Source of the DNA: Chromohalobacter beijerinckii
Lineage (GTDB): Bacteria; Pseudomonadota; Gammaproteobacteria; Pseudomonadales; Halomonadaceae
Direction: 5' to 3'
NCBI RefSeq assembly: GCF_023061185.1
Contig: NZ_JAKGAK010000007.1
Coordinates: 62,001-126,000, forward strand
Length of the DNA: 64,000 nucleotides
Every line of letters begins with the position of its first letter. Within the stretch, counting starts at the first letter, position 1. Both the position numbers and the translations under genes were made by a program. This document shows positions 48,554 through 57,796 of the stretch, piece after piece. The notes under the pieces are model-generated. The model was not told the origin of the DNA. It saw only the letters and a program-made list of their open reading frames with translations, and did not search any database.

Positions 48554-49876
48554 TTATTCGTTCTCGTCGAGGGCTTCGACACGAATCCGGGTCACCGGAC
48601 CGGCGATGTCGGCCAGTGATTCGAGCTGACGGATCACCTCGTTCATGTGCTGCTCGCGGGTGCGGTGCGTCATCAGGATGATGGGCACCAGTTCGCCTTC
48701 GGTGGCTTCCTTCTGGATGATCGCTTCGATGGAAATCCCTTGCTCGGAGAGGATCGTCGCCACCCGCGCCAGCACGCCCGGGCGATCCACCGCCAACAGG
48801 CGTAGGTAATAGGCAGTGACGATGTCTTCCATGGGCAGGATCGGCAGCGAGCCGTCGGCTTCGTCGATGCCGCTGAAGGCGAGATACGGCACACGGTAAT
48901 GGTGCTCGGTCGTGATGTCGCGCGCCACGTCGAGCAGGTCGGCGACCACCGCCGAGGCCGTGGGCTCAGCCCCCGCGCCGGCGCCATAGTAAAGCGTCGG
49001 CCCCACGGCATCACCCATCACCGCGATGGCGTTCTTCACGCCATGCACGCTGGCCAGCAAGCGCTCTTTAGGAATCAACGTCGGGTGCACGCGAAGTTCG
49101 AGGCCCTTTTCGGTGCGCTTGGAAATCCCCAGGTGTTTGATGATGTAGCCCAGTTGATCGGCCTGTTCGACATCGTCGGCCGTGACCCGCGAGATGCCCT
49201 CTGTGTATGCCTTATCGAACTGCAGCGGCACACCGAAGGCGATCGACGCCAGGATGGTCAGCTTATGAGCGGCGTCGATCCCTTCGACATCGAAGGTCGG
49301 GTCGGCTTCGGCATAACCCAGCGCCTGCGCCTCGGCAAGCACGTCGTCGAAGGCGCGGCCTTCATCGCGCATATGGGTCAGAATGTAGTTGCCGGTGCCG
49401 TTGATGATACCGGCAAGCCATTGAATGCGATTGGCGCCCAGCCCTTCGCGCAGCGACTTGATCACCGGGATGCCGCCGGCCACAGCCGCCTCGAAGGCCA
49501 CGATCACGCCCTTTTCGTGCGCGGCCTGGAAGATCTCGTTGCCATGCACGGCGATCAGCGCCTTGTTAGCGGTGACCACGTGCTTGTCATTATCGATGGC
49601 GGTCATTACCAGTTCACGGGCCACGTCATAGCCACCGATCAACTCCACCAGCACATCGACATCGGGATTGCGTGCCACTTCGAAGACATCGCGGGTGACC
49701 TTGACCCCGGCGGTTTCGCATTGCGGGTTATCGCGACGCGTACCGACTTGCTCGACGATAATCGGTCGACTGGCGCGGCGGGCGATATCGTCCGCGTTGC
49801 GCGTCAACACATTGAAGGTACCGCCACCCACGGTCCCTAGCCCACAGATACCTACTCTCACCGGTTTCAACGTCAC
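48554..49876 (-). CDS. hom: Homoserine dehydrogenase
   Basis: A 440-aa enzyme reducing aspartate semialdehyde to homoserine. The NAD(P) loop is GLGTVGGGTFNV at the N-terminus. The catalytic region is VEGIDAAHKLTILASIAFG, near residue 215. A C-terminal ACT domain (about 355-440, YYLRLLAVDRPGVLARVATI) gives threonine feedback control in relatives. The start is the GTG at 49876 after AAGGGGA. It is followed by thrC. Confidence 0.96.
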   Translation of the reverse strand: MTLKPVRVGICGLGTVGGGTFNVLTRNADDIARRASRPIIVEQVGTRRDNPQCETAGVKVTRDVFEVARNPDVDVLVELIGGYDVARELVMTAIDNDKHVVTANKALIAVHGNEIFQAAHEKGVIVAFEAAVAGGIPVIKSLREGLGANRIQWLAGIINGTGNYILTHMRDEGRAFDDVLAEAQALGYAEADPTFDVEGIDAAHKLTILASIAFGVPLQFDKAYTEGISRVTADDVEQADQLGYIIKHLGISKRTEKGLELRVHPTLIPKERLLASVHGVKNAIAVMGDAVGPTLYYGAGAGAEPTASAVVADLLDVARDITTEHHYRVPYLAFSGIDEADGSLPILPMEDIVTAYYLRLLAVDRPGVLARVATILSEQGISIEAIIQKEATEGELVPIILMTHRTREQHMNEVIRQLESLADIAGPVTRIRVEALDENE

Positions 49877-49954
49877 GCTCCCCTTGCTTAGTGTATGTGT
49901 CCAGCGGACCTCCTGCGCCTAGTGTCGGAGGTCATCATATTCATCGTCGCTCGG

Positions 49955-50689
49955 TCATTCCTGGATGCCGAGCATTGACGCCAGCCGCTCGGCCGGCACG
50001 TAGCCCGGCACCATACGGCCATTCGGCAACACGATGGCGGGCGTTCCCTGAATTCCCAGTTCACGTCCAAGTTCATATTGCTCGGCCACCGGTGCCTCAC
50101 ACTCCGCCGTGGCTTCTAGGGTTTCCCCGCGCATCGCGGCGCTGAGCGCCTCGGTGGCATTGTCGGCGCACCAGGCCCGGCTCAGCACGCGTGCCGCTTC
50201 GGAGTCGACGCCAGCACGCGGGAAGGCTAGATAGTCTACCTCGATTCCCATCCGATTGAGACGGGGGACTTCCTTATGCAATTTTTGGCAATAAGGGCAC
50301 GAGGTATCGGTAAAGACGGTAATGCGCGCCTTGACCTCGCTGGCGGGCTTGTAGATGACGCGTTCCTTCTCGGGGACGTCATCGAGACGCGCCTGGCGGC
50401 GTTCGTTGGCAGCACGCTCGGTCAGGTTGACCATCTGCCCGTCGCGGTTTCGATACAGGTCACCGACCACCATGTATTCGCCATCGGCGTCTGTATATAG
50501 GGTTTCACCGCTTTCGAGTCGCACCTCATAGAGCCCCGGTAACGGCGACTCCTCGACCGACGCCACCGGCATTGGCTGCCCGTTGTGGGTCAGCTTGTCG
50601 GCCAGCCCCTCGGGGGGCGCGGCAAAGCTTAGTGGAGTAGCCAGAAGGGCCAAAACGCCCCCCATGATGGGCAGTACGGCTCTAGACAT
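49955..50689 (-). CDS. dsbC: Periplasmic disulfide isomerase DsbC
   Basis: A 244-aa thiol-disulfide isomerase. The signal peptide (MSRAVLPIMGGVLALLATPL) is cleaved near SFA-APP. The N-terminal dimerisation domain (about 25-85) is followed by a thioredoxin domain with CPYC (Cys131, Cys134) and the cis-Pro loop GTPAIV. A second cysteine pair (WCADN, AECEA) is the structural disulfide. The ATG at 50689 overlaps the end of xerD. The xerD-dsbC order is conserved. Confidence 0.94.
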   Translation of the reverse strand: MSRAVLPIMGGVLALLATPLSFAAPPEGLADKLTHNGQPMPVASVEESPLPGLYEVRLESGETLYTDADGEYMVVGDLYRNRDGQMVNLTERAANERRQARLDDVPEKERVIYKPASEVKARITVFTDTSCPYCQKLHKEVPRLNRMGIEVDYLAFPRAGVDSEAARVLSRAWCADNATEALSAAMRGETLEATAECEAPVAEQYELGRELGIQGTPAIVLPNGRMVPGYVPAERLASMLGIQE

Positions 50690-50691
50690 GG

Positions 50692-51579
50692 TCAACCTCT
50701 AGGATGATGTTGGGCGTGCAGCGCTTCCAGGCGCGCTTGGGCCACCTGGGTATAGATTTGCGTGGTCGACAGATCACTGTGTCCCAGCAGCAACTGTACG
50801 ACACGTAAATTGGCCCCATGATTCAACAGGTGCGTCGCGAATGCATGGCGCAGCGTGTGTGGCGAGAGCGGTTTGTCGATGCCAGCCGCCACGGCATGCC
50901 GCTTGATACGATGCCAGAATGTCTGGCGGGTCATGAACCCATCATGGCGTCCGGGAAACAAAGGCGGTCGGGTCGGATCGTTCATCAAGTTCCCACGCCC
51001 TTGACGCAGGTAGCGCTCGAGCCATGCGCTCGCCTCCTCGCCCAGCGGGACCAAGCGTTCCTTATCGCCCTTGCCGAGCACGCGCAGCACGCCCTGGCGC
51101 AAGTTGACCGCATCCACCGTCAAACCGATCAGTTCGGAGACGCGCAAACCACACCCATACAACACCTCGAGCATGGTGCGGTCACGCAGTCCCAGCGGCG
51201 TATCCGCGTCCGGCGCCTCGAGCAAACGCTCGACTTCGGTTTCATCCAGGGTGTTGGGCAATTTGGCGATGGCCTTGGGAGCACGCGCCTCGGCCAGAGG
51301 GTCATGGGCGATATGTCCTTCGGCCAGCGCCCAGCGATAGAAGCGTCGCAGACAGGACAACAGGCGTGCCACCGAGCGAGGATGATAGTGTTCGCGACGC
51401 ACCGCCAGAAATGCCTCCAGCGCGTTGTCTCCGGGAGCCAGAAGACGCTCGCTGCGCGACGTGAGGTGCGCGAGCCAAGCATCCAGATCGCGCCGATAGG
51501 CATCCAGCGTATGTCGACTCAGCCCACGCTCCAACCAGAGCCCATCGATAAAAGCATCGCGCCACTCGAGATCATCCAC
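50692..51579 (-). CDS. xerD: Site-specific tyrosine recombinase XerD
   Basis: A 295-aa recombinase resolving chromosome dimers at dif together with XerC. Catalytic residues are Arg146 (GLRVSEL), Lys170 or 172 (LGKGDKERL), His241 and Arg244 (HTLRHAF), His267 (LGHSDL) and nucleophile Tyr276 (TQIYTQV). The N-terminal SAM-like domain spans about residues 5-95. Not an integrase of a mobile element: the context is the conserved xerD-dsbC-hom-thrC run. XerC is outside the window. Confidence 0.95.
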   Translation of the reverse strand: MDDLEWRDAFIDGLWLERGLSRHTLDAYRRDLDAWLAHLTSRSERLLAPGDNALEAFLAVRREHYHPRSVARLLSCLRRFYRWALAEGHIAHDPLAEARAPKAIAKLPNTLDETEVERLLEAPDADTPLGLRDRTMLEVLYGCGLRVSELIGLTVDAVNLRQGVLRVLGKGDKERLVPLGEEASAWLERYLRQGRGNLMNDPTRPPLFPGRHDGFMTRQTFWHRIKRHAVAAGIDKPLSPHTLRHAFATHLLNHGANLRVVQLLLGHSDLSTTQIYTQVAQARLEALHAQHHPRG

Positions 51580-51620
51580 CGATTCTGTCCTCCCCGCGCC
51601 GCTTCGACTACCTCATATGC

Positions 51621-51654
51621 AAAAACCCCGCGAGCCAAGGGCCCGCGGGGTTTT
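51621..51654 (-). terminator. Terminator of the rpsP-rimM-trmD-rplS operon
   Basis: Perfect 11-bp stem AAAACCCCGCG / CGCGGGGTTTT. On the minus strand it ends in GGGGTTTTTG, a good factor-independent terminator 57 bases past rplS. Confidence 0.88.
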
Positions 51655-51710
51655 CGTCGAGCGCTTCCCAAAGGGAGCGCTCATGACGTCTCGACGACGC
51701 CGCAAGCCGA

Positions 51711-52070
51711 TTAACGAGTCAGCTTTTCCTTGATGCGCGCGGACTTGCCGCTGCGCTCGCGGAGGTAGTACAGCTTGGCCTGACGAACGTCACCGCGACG
51801 CTTGACCTCGATGGAATCGACCAGCGGGCTGTACGTCTGGAACGTACGCTCGACACCGACACCGTGGGAAATTTTGCGCACGGTGAAAGCGGAGTTGAGC
51901 CCGCGATTGCGCTTGCCAATCACAACGCCTTCGAAAGCCTGCAGACGCTCGCGGCTACCTTCCACAACCTTGACCTGAACGGTCACGGTGTCGCCCGGCG
52001 AGAATTCCGGAATCTTCTTGCTCATCTGCTCGGTTTCGAGCGCCTGGATCACCTTGTTCTTGCTACTCAT
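51711..52070 (-). CDS. rplS: 50S ribosomal protein L19
   Basis: A 119-aa large-subunit protein at the 30S interface ([40 protein letters not shown]). The ATG at 52070 follows AAGGAG by 7 bases. It is last gene of the rpsP-rimM-trmD-rplS operon, 108 bases after trmD. That gap contains a repeat-like sequence but no clear terminator. Confidence 0.97.
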   Translation of the reverse strand: MSSKNKVIQALETEQMSKKIPEFSPGDTVTVQVKVVEGSRERLQAFEGVVIGKRNRGLNSAFTVRKISHGVGVERTFQTYSPLVDSIEVKRRGDVRQAKLYYLRERSGKSARIKEKLTR

Positions 52071-52178
52071 GACTAAACTCCTTGATGTTTGGATGACCGT
52101 CTCTTCATGTGTCGAGAGCCGGTCGTGATCCCGGCGTCGCGAAACGCGGGAATCGACGTTGTGGGTGACGCGCGGTGC

Positions 52179-52982
52179 TCATTCATCGAGCATCCGTCGC
52201 TCCTCCGTCCTACCGACGTGCTGGCTCTTGGCATTTTCCGCGATGAACTCGTCAAGCAGTCGTTGCTGCTCGCGATCCAGAGCGCGACCTTCGAGAAGGT
52301 CGGGTCGCCTGAGCCAGGTGCGTCCGAGAGACTGCTTCAGCCGCCAGCGGCGAATCGCCGCGTGGTTGCCGCTAAGCAGGATGTCCGGCACACCACGCCC
52401 ATCGATCGTCTCGGGACGCGTGTAGTGCGGGCAATCCAGAAGCCCCTCGCTAAAGGAATCCTCAAGTGCCGAATCGCCATGGCCGAGCACACCCGGCACC
52501 AGCCGGGAGACGGCATCGACCATCACCATGGCCGGCAACTCACCGCCGCTGAGCACATAGTCGCCGATCGACCATTCTTCGTCGATATCGGCTTCGACCA
52601 CTCGCTCGTCGATACCTTCATAACGACCGGCAACGACGATCAGTGCTTCCAGGTCGGCCAGCTCCCGCACGCCACGTTGATCGAGCCGCCGCCCCTGAGG
52701 CGACAGATAAACCACACGCGTGCGCTCTGTCGCACAACCACGGCGCTCGGCGTCACGGCGTGCCTCGGCGATGGCGGGTCGCAACGTGTCGACCTTCATC
52801 AGCATGCCGGGGCCACCGCCATAAGGCCGGTCGTCCACCGTGCGGTGCTTATCCGTGGCGTAATCCCGGGGATTCCAGAAATCCACCGCTAGCAATCCCT
52901 GGTCGACGGCGCGCCCCGTTACACCGTAACGGGTAATCGCCTCGAACATCTCCGGGAACAGGGAGACAACACCAATCCACAC
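52179..52982 (-). CDS. trmD: tRNA (guanine-N1-)-methyltransferase
   Basis: A 267-aa SPOUT-class methyltransferase making m1G37 in tRNAs, needed to prevent frameshifting. Knot motifs are [33 protein letters not shown] with catalytic Asp nearby, and [11 protein letters not shown]. The C-terminal tail (about 250-267) is a little longer than usual. The start is a GTG at 52982. It lies 38 bases after rimM. Confidence 0.96.
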   Translation of the reverse strand: MWIGVVSLFPEMFEAITRYGVTGRAVDQGLLAVDFWNPRDYATDKHRTVDDRPYGGGPGMLMKVDTLRPAIAEARRDAERRGCATERTRVVYLSPQGRRLDQRGVRELADLEALIVVAGRYEGIDERVVEADIDEEWSIGDYVLSGGELPAMVMVDAVSRLVPGVLGHGDSALEDSFSEGLLDCPHYTRPETIDGRGVPDILLSGNHAAIRRWRLKQSLGRTWLRRPDLLEGRALDREQQRLLDEFIAENAKSQHVGRTEERRMLDE

Positions 52983-53020
52983 GGCTTCATCACTCGGCCA
53001 GCGACACCGACGATACGGCG

Positions 53021-53593
53021 TCAGAATTCAGGATCCCAATCCACTGTCATACGCCCGGCACCGAGATCCACCTCGCGGATCACGCCGTCGGGCAGAAACG
53101 GTATCAACCGCTCCCGGTCATCGAGACTCGCCTCGTTGGGCTGGATCACCAACACATCGTTGGCGCCCGTCTCGAAGAGATAATTCACTTGCCCCAGACA
53201 TTCACCAGACAGCGTCTCGACCCGCAGGCCTTCGAGCTGATACCAGTAATAATCGCCCGGCGCGAGCGCCGGCAACGCCTGCTTGGGCAGGAGAATATCC
53301 GCGCCGGCCCAACGTTCGGCCAGTTCGCGGCTCGAGATACCTTCAAGGCTGGCGACCAGCCCTTTTCCATGGGGGCGTCCCTGGCTCAGCTTGCACTCAA
53401 AGTGCTTGCCGCGCAGTGACAACACCCATTCGGCATGCTCGAAGATGCCCTCGATGGGGCTAGTGTACGAATACACCTTCAGCCACCCTTTCACGCCGTA
53501 AGGACTGGTCAGGCGGCCAAGCACCACGTGCTCGTCGTCTTGCGCCGCAGCGGCGCGACCGGTCTCGTGCGACATAGCGGGCAGTGCACTCAC
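53021..53593 (-). CDS. rimM: 16S rRNA processing protein RimM
   Basis: A 190-aa 30S assembly factor binding S19. The N-terminal RimM domain ([20 protein letters not shown]) is followed by the PRC barrel ([31 protein letters not shown]). The GTG at 53593 overlaps the rpsP stop (GTGA), implying coupling; an ATG at 53575 is the alternative. The extra N-terminal residues before the core are poorly conserved. Confidence 0.95.
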   Translation of the reverse strand: MSALPAMSHETGRAAAAQDDEHVVLGRLTSPYGVKGWLKVYSYTSPIEGIFEHAEWVLSLRGKHFECKLSQGRPHGKGLVASLEGISSRELAERWAGADILLPKQALPALAPGDYYWYQLEGLRVETLSGECLGQVNYLFETGANDVLVIQPNEASLDDRERLIPFLPDGVIREVDLGAGRMTVDWDPEF

Positions 53594-53841
53594 GCTTGCT
53601 GCTTGCGAGCTTCTTTCAGCAACTCGGCGACGCGATCAGAGAGCTGCGCACCCAGACCCTGCCAATGCTCGGCACGCTCTAGATCGACGCGCAGACGCTC
53701 TTCCTGACCACGGGCTACCGGGTTGAAGAAGCCGATACGCTCGATGAAGCGGCCGTCGCGAGACTTACGCGAGTCGCTGACAGTGAGGTGATAAAAGGGA
53801 CGCTTCTTGGCGCCACCACGGGCCAAACGGATGGTAACCAT
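53590..53841 (-). CDS. rpsP: 30S ribosomal protein S16
   Basis: An 83-aa small-subunit protein ([34 protein letters not shown]). First gene of the rpsP-rimM-trmD-rplS operon, lying 137 bases downstream of ffh on the same strand. This ffh-rpsP order is conserved in gammaproteobacteria. Confidence 0.98.
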   Translation of the reverse strand: MVTIRLARGGAKKRPFYHLTVSDSRKSRDGRFIERIGFFNPVARGQEERLRVDLERAEHWQGLGAQLSDRVAELLKEARKQQA

Positions 53842-53978
53842 GCGCTATAATCCTACGGTTGAAGTTTTACGTTACGCCACGGACTGTCGCGGCGGGCAAG
53901 ACCCACCTGCGAAGACGCAGCATTCTACGGAAAAAGGCACGTATTGGAAACCTTTTTCCTTGACAAGGAAAGGCGTTA

Positions 53979-55418
53979 TCAACGGCGCGGGAAGCCGCCG
54001 CGGCCACCGCCCATGCCAGGGCCACCCATGCCACCAGGGCCACCCATACCACCTGGGCCACCCATGCCACCTGGGCCACCCATGCCACCGCCCATGTCTC
54101 GCATCATTTTCTGCATGCCGCCTTTCTTGCCGGCCTTTTTCATCATCTTCTGCATCTGCTTGTGCTGCTTGAGCAAACGGTTGAGATCGGGCACCTGCAA
54201 GCCAGCACCCGCCGCGATACGACGCTTGCGAGAGCCACTGATGATTTCCGGCTTGCGGCGCTCCTTCGGCGTCATCGAGTTGATCAACGACTCGAGTTTG
54301 CCTAGTTCCTTCTCGGCCCCCGGCCCCTGCGCAGCCTCGGCCATCTGCCCCATGCCAGGCAGCTTGCCCATCAAGCCGCCCATGCCGCCCATCTTCTTGA
54401 GCTGCTGGAGCTGCTCGCGGAAGTCTTCGAGATCGAAACCGTTGCCTTTCTTGACCTTCTTGGCCAGCTTCTCCGCCTTGCCCTGGTCGACGTTACGCTC
54501 GGCTTCCTCGATGAGCGACAGCATGTCGCCCATGCCGAGAATCCGCGATGCGACGCGATCCGGGTGAAACGGCTCGAGAGCATCGACCTTCTCGCCCATG
54601 CCCATGAACTTGATCGGCTTGCCGGTGACATGGCGCACCGAGAGCGCTGCACCGCCACGGGCGTCACCGTCCGCCTTGGTGAGAATCACCCCGGTCAGCG
54701 GCAACGCTTCATGGAACACCTGCGCGGTATTGGCGGCATCCTGGCCAGTCATGGCATCGACCACGAACAGCGTCTCGTCCGGCGACACCGCCCCATGCAA
54801 GGCCTGTATTTCTTCCATCATCGCCTGATCGACGGACAGTCGCCCGGCGGTATCAACGATCACCACGTCGTGGAACTGGATCTTGGCATGCTTGATCGCC
54901 GCCTGGGCGATGTCCACCGGCTGTTGGGCGCTATTCGAGGGAAAGAAGTCGACCTCTACCTCTTTGGCCAGCGTCTCGAGCTGGTCGATGGCGGCCGGAC
55001 GATAGACGTCGGCGGAGACCACCAGTACTTTTTTCTTTTCCCGCTCGCGCAGGAAGCGCGCCAACTTGGCAACCGAGGTCGTTTTACCCGCGCCCTGCAG
55101 GCCGGCCATCAAGACCACCGAGGGCGAGCTCTTGAGCGACAGCGCCTCGTTGGCCTCGCCCATGATCGCCTCCAGCTCCTGCTGGACGATCTTGACGAAC
55201 TGCTGGCCCGGGGACAGGCTGCGCGAGACTTCTTGGCCCACGGCGCGCTCGCGCACCCGATCGACGAACGCCTTGACCACCGGCAGGGCCACATCGGCCT
55301 CCAGCAGCGCACGACGCACCTCGCGCAGCGTGTCCTTGATGTTGTCCTCGGTCAGCTTGGCCTGACCGGTGATCGACTTCAGCGTGCCCGACAGGCGATC
55401 GGTCAAACTTTCAAACAT
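53979..55418 (-). CDS. ffh: Signal recognition particle GTPase Ffh
   Basis: A 479-aa SRP protein that binds signal sequences and 4.5S RNA and docks with FtsY. The NG domain shows GLQGAGKTTSVAKL, VDTAGRLSVDQ and TKADGDARGG. The Met-rich M domain ends with the RNA-binding SGSRKRRIAAGAG. Beyond the usual end is a tail of GGMGGP hexapeptide repeats. I choose the ATG at 55418 (MFESLTDRLSGTL); the 23-codon extension is not family sequence. Confidence 0.96.
   Translation of the reverse strand: MFESLTDRLSGTLKSITGQAKLTEDNIKDTLREVRRALLEADVALPVVKAFVDRVRERAVGQEVSRSLSPGQQFVKIVQQELEAIMGEANEALSLKSSPSVVLMAGLQGAGKTTSVAKLARFLREREKKKVLVVSADVYRPAAIDQLETLAKEVEVDFFPSNSAQQPVDIAQAAIKHAKIQFHDVVIVDTAGRLSVDQAMMEEIQALHGAVSPDETLFVVDAMTGQDAANTAQVFHEALPLTGVILTKADGDARGGAALSVRHVTGKPIKFMGMGEKVDALEPFHPDRVASRILGMGDMLSLIEEAERNVDQGKAEKLAKKVKKGNGFDLEDFREQLQQLKKMGGMGGLMGKLPGMGQMAEAAQGPGAEKELGKLESLINSMTPKERRKPEIISGSRKRRIAAGAGLQVPDLNRLLKQHKQMQKMMKKAGKKGGMQKMMRDMGGGMGGPGGMGGPGGMGGPGGMGGPGMGGGRGGFPRR
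54000..54098. repeat. 18-bp tandem repeats encoding the Ffh Gly/Met/Pro tail
   Basis: Imperfect 18-base units (CATGCCACCTGGGCCACC and variants) encode about four GGMGGP hexapeptides at the Ffh C-terminus. The unit is a multiple of three, so copy number can vary in frame. Confidence 0.8.
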
Positions 55419-55514
55419 GGCGCTCTCCGGCAGGAATTGCCTAGGCATGAAAAGGCGATTATACGCGTTCGTGGCGACTGTCTCCATGCACCCGTCGCAA
55501 TGCGCAAGCGGCGG

Positions 55515-55548
55515 GGGGATTCGCTACGGCGTGGGGATTCGCTATAGT
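55515..55548 (+). promoter_or_regulatory. Direct repeats and possible promoter upstream of the CcsA-like gene
   Basis: GGGGATTCGCTA occurs twice, at 55515 and 55533, 18 bases apart. A TATAGT box (55543-55548) with a poor -35, TTCGCT, at 17 bases spacing overlaps them. Promoter call is tentative. Confidence 0.35.
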
Positions 55549-55633
55549 AACGCTCCCGAGTCCGCGTGACATGCTCACGTGATATTGACACTTCATTTTC
55601 TTCGACGCCGACCGGCGCAGGGATTGTCCACTG

Positions 55634-56434
55634 ATGCAGACGCTGCCTTTTGCGATTCTCGCCATTGTCTGTTATCTCGCCGCGGGCGCCTGGCAGGCGC
55701 TCGCGCTTGCCAGGCGCGTCCCGCCCAGGACTATCTTGGTGCGTTCACTGGGCTTGCTCGCGGTCAGCGCCCACACCGTGGTCGTGGCGCACAGTGTGTT
55801 TCTCGGTCGTGGCCTGCATCTGGGGCTTTTCGAAAGCGCCTCACTCTTCACTTGGTTGATCGCCGCTTTGTTGATCGCAGTCAGTCTGGTCAAGCCATTG
55901 TTGAATGTCGGTGTCGGCCTCTTCCCACTGGCCGCGCTGACGCTGGTTGCATTGATGCTTTATCCCAGCCACATGGTCGAAGCCAACGTCTCGCCCGGCA
56001 TCGTCTTTCACATCGTGACCTCCAGCGTGGCTTCGGCACTGCTCAGCATCGCCGCAGTACAAGCCGTGCTGGTGGCATTTCAAAACCACGCCCTCAAACA
56101 CCGTCATACACGCGGAATCATCCAAGTGTTGCCCGCGTTGACGAGTATGGAGCGCTTGCTGTTCGAGCTCATCGGCGCCGGCTTGCTATTACTGACGGCG
56201 GCCATCATCAGCGGTTTCATCTTCATCGACAATCTCTTTGCCCAGCACCTCGTTCACAAGACGGTATTCTCTCTCGCCGCTTGGCTGGTCTTCACGGGGC
56301 TGCTCATCGGCCGACACTGGCTGGGCTGGCGCGGCGCGCGTGCGATGCGCTGGACCCTGGGCGGCTGCCTGCTCCTGGTGCTCGGCTACTTCGGCACCAA
56401 GGTCGCACTGCAATTGATCTTTCACGATATCTAG
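55634..56434 (+). CDS. ypjD: CcsA/YpjD-like inner-membrane protein
   Basis: A 266-aa membrane protein with about eight helices, matching the cytochrome c assembly (CcsA/HemX) family. Conserved His residues in VVAHSVFL, GIVFHIVTS, VHKTVFSL and GRHWLGW could bind haem. It lacks the tryptophan-rich WWD loop of true CcmC/CcsA synthetases, so a haem-related accessory role is the most that can be said. It is divergent from ffh and upstream of a CNNM protein, an order I recall from pseudomonads. Confidence 0.82.
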   Translation: MQTLPFAILAIVCYLAAGAWQALALARRVPPRTILVRSLGLLAVSAHTVVVAHSVFLGRGLHLGLFESASLFTWLIAALLIAVSLVKPLLNVGVGLFPLAALTLVALMLYPSHMVEANVSPGIVFHIVTSSVASALLSIAAVQAVLVAFQNHALKHRHTRGIIQVLPALTSMERLLFELIGAGLLLLTAAIISGFIFIDNLFAQHLVHKTVFSLAAWLVFTGLLIGRHWLGWRGARAMRWTLGGCLLLVLGYFGTKVALQLIFHDI

Positions 56435-56512
56435 ACGAAAACGCAGCAACTTGACACTTCCAAGGGGAAACCCTACAAACGATGTTGGCTTTTCAGCGAG
56501 GACCTCTCCACC

Positions 56513-57796
56513 TTGAGCGATGACCTACCCTTAGGGCTGCTGTTAACGCTGCTGCTCGTGCTCATTTGCTTATCCGCCTTCTTCTCCAGCTCGGAAACCG
56601 GGATGATGTCGATCAACCGCTACCGCCTGTCGCACCAGGCCAATAGCGGAGAGCGCACCGCCAAGCGGGTCTTGCGGCTGCTGAGCCGACCTGACCGACT
56701 GATCGGCGTCATCCTCATCGGCAACAACTTCGTCAACAACCTCGCTGCTTCCATCGCCACGATCATTGCCATCCATTTCTTTGGCGATGTCTCTGGACCG
56801 GCCATCTCGACCGCTGTGCTGACCATCGTGATTCTGATCTTCGCCGAGGTCACGCCCAAGACGTTCGCCGCGGTCAAGCCCGAACGCATCGCCTATCCCG
56901 CGTCTTTGGCGTTAGAACCTCTACTCAAGCTCTTCTATCCGCTGGTATGGCTCGTCAATGCGATTTCCAATGGACTGCTACGACTCCTGGGCGTCAAGGA
57001 TATCGACGGCAGCGCCGACAACCTGACGCGTGATGAGTTGCGCACGGTCGTGCACGAAGCCGGCACCATGATCCCTCGGCGTCACCAATCCATGCTGCTG
57101 TCGATCCTCGATTTGGAAAACGTGACCGTCAACGACATCATGGTGCCGCGCCAGGAAATCGCTGGCATCGATCTCGACGACGACCTCGAGGCCATTCTCG
57201 CCCAGATCCGCTCCAGTCAGCACACGCGCGTGCCGGTCTACAAGGGGGATATCAACAACATCATCGGCATTCTGCACCTGCGTAACGCCGCACGCTTCCT
57301 ATCGAAGCCCGAGGTGACCAAGGCCGCCATCGTCCAGGAAGCCCGCGAACCTTATTTCATTCCCGAGTCGACACCGCTTCACACCCAGCTGCTCAATTTC
57401 CAGCAACAGAAACGCCGTATCGGCATCGTGGTCGATGAATATGGCGATGTGGAAGGGCTGGCGACACTGGAAGACATCCTCGAGGAGATCGTCGGCGAGT
57501 TCACCACCGACGAAGCGGCTACGCACCGAGAGATTCACCCTCAGGAAGACGGTAGCTATATCATCGAGGGCACTACCAACATCCGCGACATCAACAAAGT
57601 ACTCGCCTGGCAGTTGCCTACCGATGGTCCCAAGACGCTCAACGGGTTGATGCTCGAGCACCTTGAGGCCTTTCCCGACGCGCCCGCCTGCCTGCAGCTG
57701 GGAGCTATTCGTATGGAAATACTGCAGATCAAGGACAACCTGATCACCTCGGCGCGCTGCTGGCAATCGGCACGTCGCGCCCGGGTGTTGGGTTAA
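56513..57796 (+). CDS. CNNM/CorC-type transporter (DUF21-CBS-CorC_HlyC)
   Basis: A 427-aa membrane protein. The DUF21 domain has four helices with SETGMMSINRYRL. A CBS pair spans about residues 205-335. The C-terminal CorC_HlyC domain follows (SYIIEGTTNIRDINKVL). The family is linked to magnesium/cobalt efflux. The best start is the TTG at 56513; no in-frame ATG or GTG precedes the first helix. A 13-codon frame (56482-56523) overlaps this start. The stop overlaps that of the next, convergent gene. Confidence 0.88.
   Translation: MSDDLPLGLLLTLLLVLICLSAFFSSSETGMMSINRYRLSHQANSGERTAKRVLRLLSRPDRLIGVILIGNNFVNNLAASIATIIAIHFFGDVSGPAISTAVLTIVILIFAEVTPKTFAAVKPERIAYPASLALEPLLKLFYPLVWLVNAISNGLLRLLGVKDIDGSADNLTRDELRTVVHEAGTMIPRRHQSMLLSILDLENVTVNDIMVPRQEIAGIDLDDDLEAILAQIRSSQHTRVPVYKGDINNIIGILHLRNAARFLSKPEVTKAAIVQEAREPYFIPESTPLHTQLLNFQQQKRRIGIVVDEYGDVEGLATLEDILEEIVGEFTTDEAATHREIHPQEDGSYIIEGTTNIRDINKVLAWQLPTDGPKTLNGLMLEHLEAFPDAPACLQLGAIRMEILQIKDNLITSARCWQSARRARVLG

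Noticed and set aside
47448-48629. A 393-codon open frame antisense to thrC
   Set aside because: It lies across thrC, has no family resemblance, and arises from GC-rich codon bias. The thrC reading is certain.
50692-51579. xerD as an integrase of a genomic island
   Set aside because: Motifs, length and conserved neighbours identify chromosomal XerD; no attachment sites or phage genes are near.
52120-52180. REP-like CGGGAATC element between trmD and rplS, similar to GCGGGAATGACG near 25645
   Set aside because: The resemblance is about 10 bases and neither copy forms a convincing extended stem. Could be chance in GC-rich DNA.
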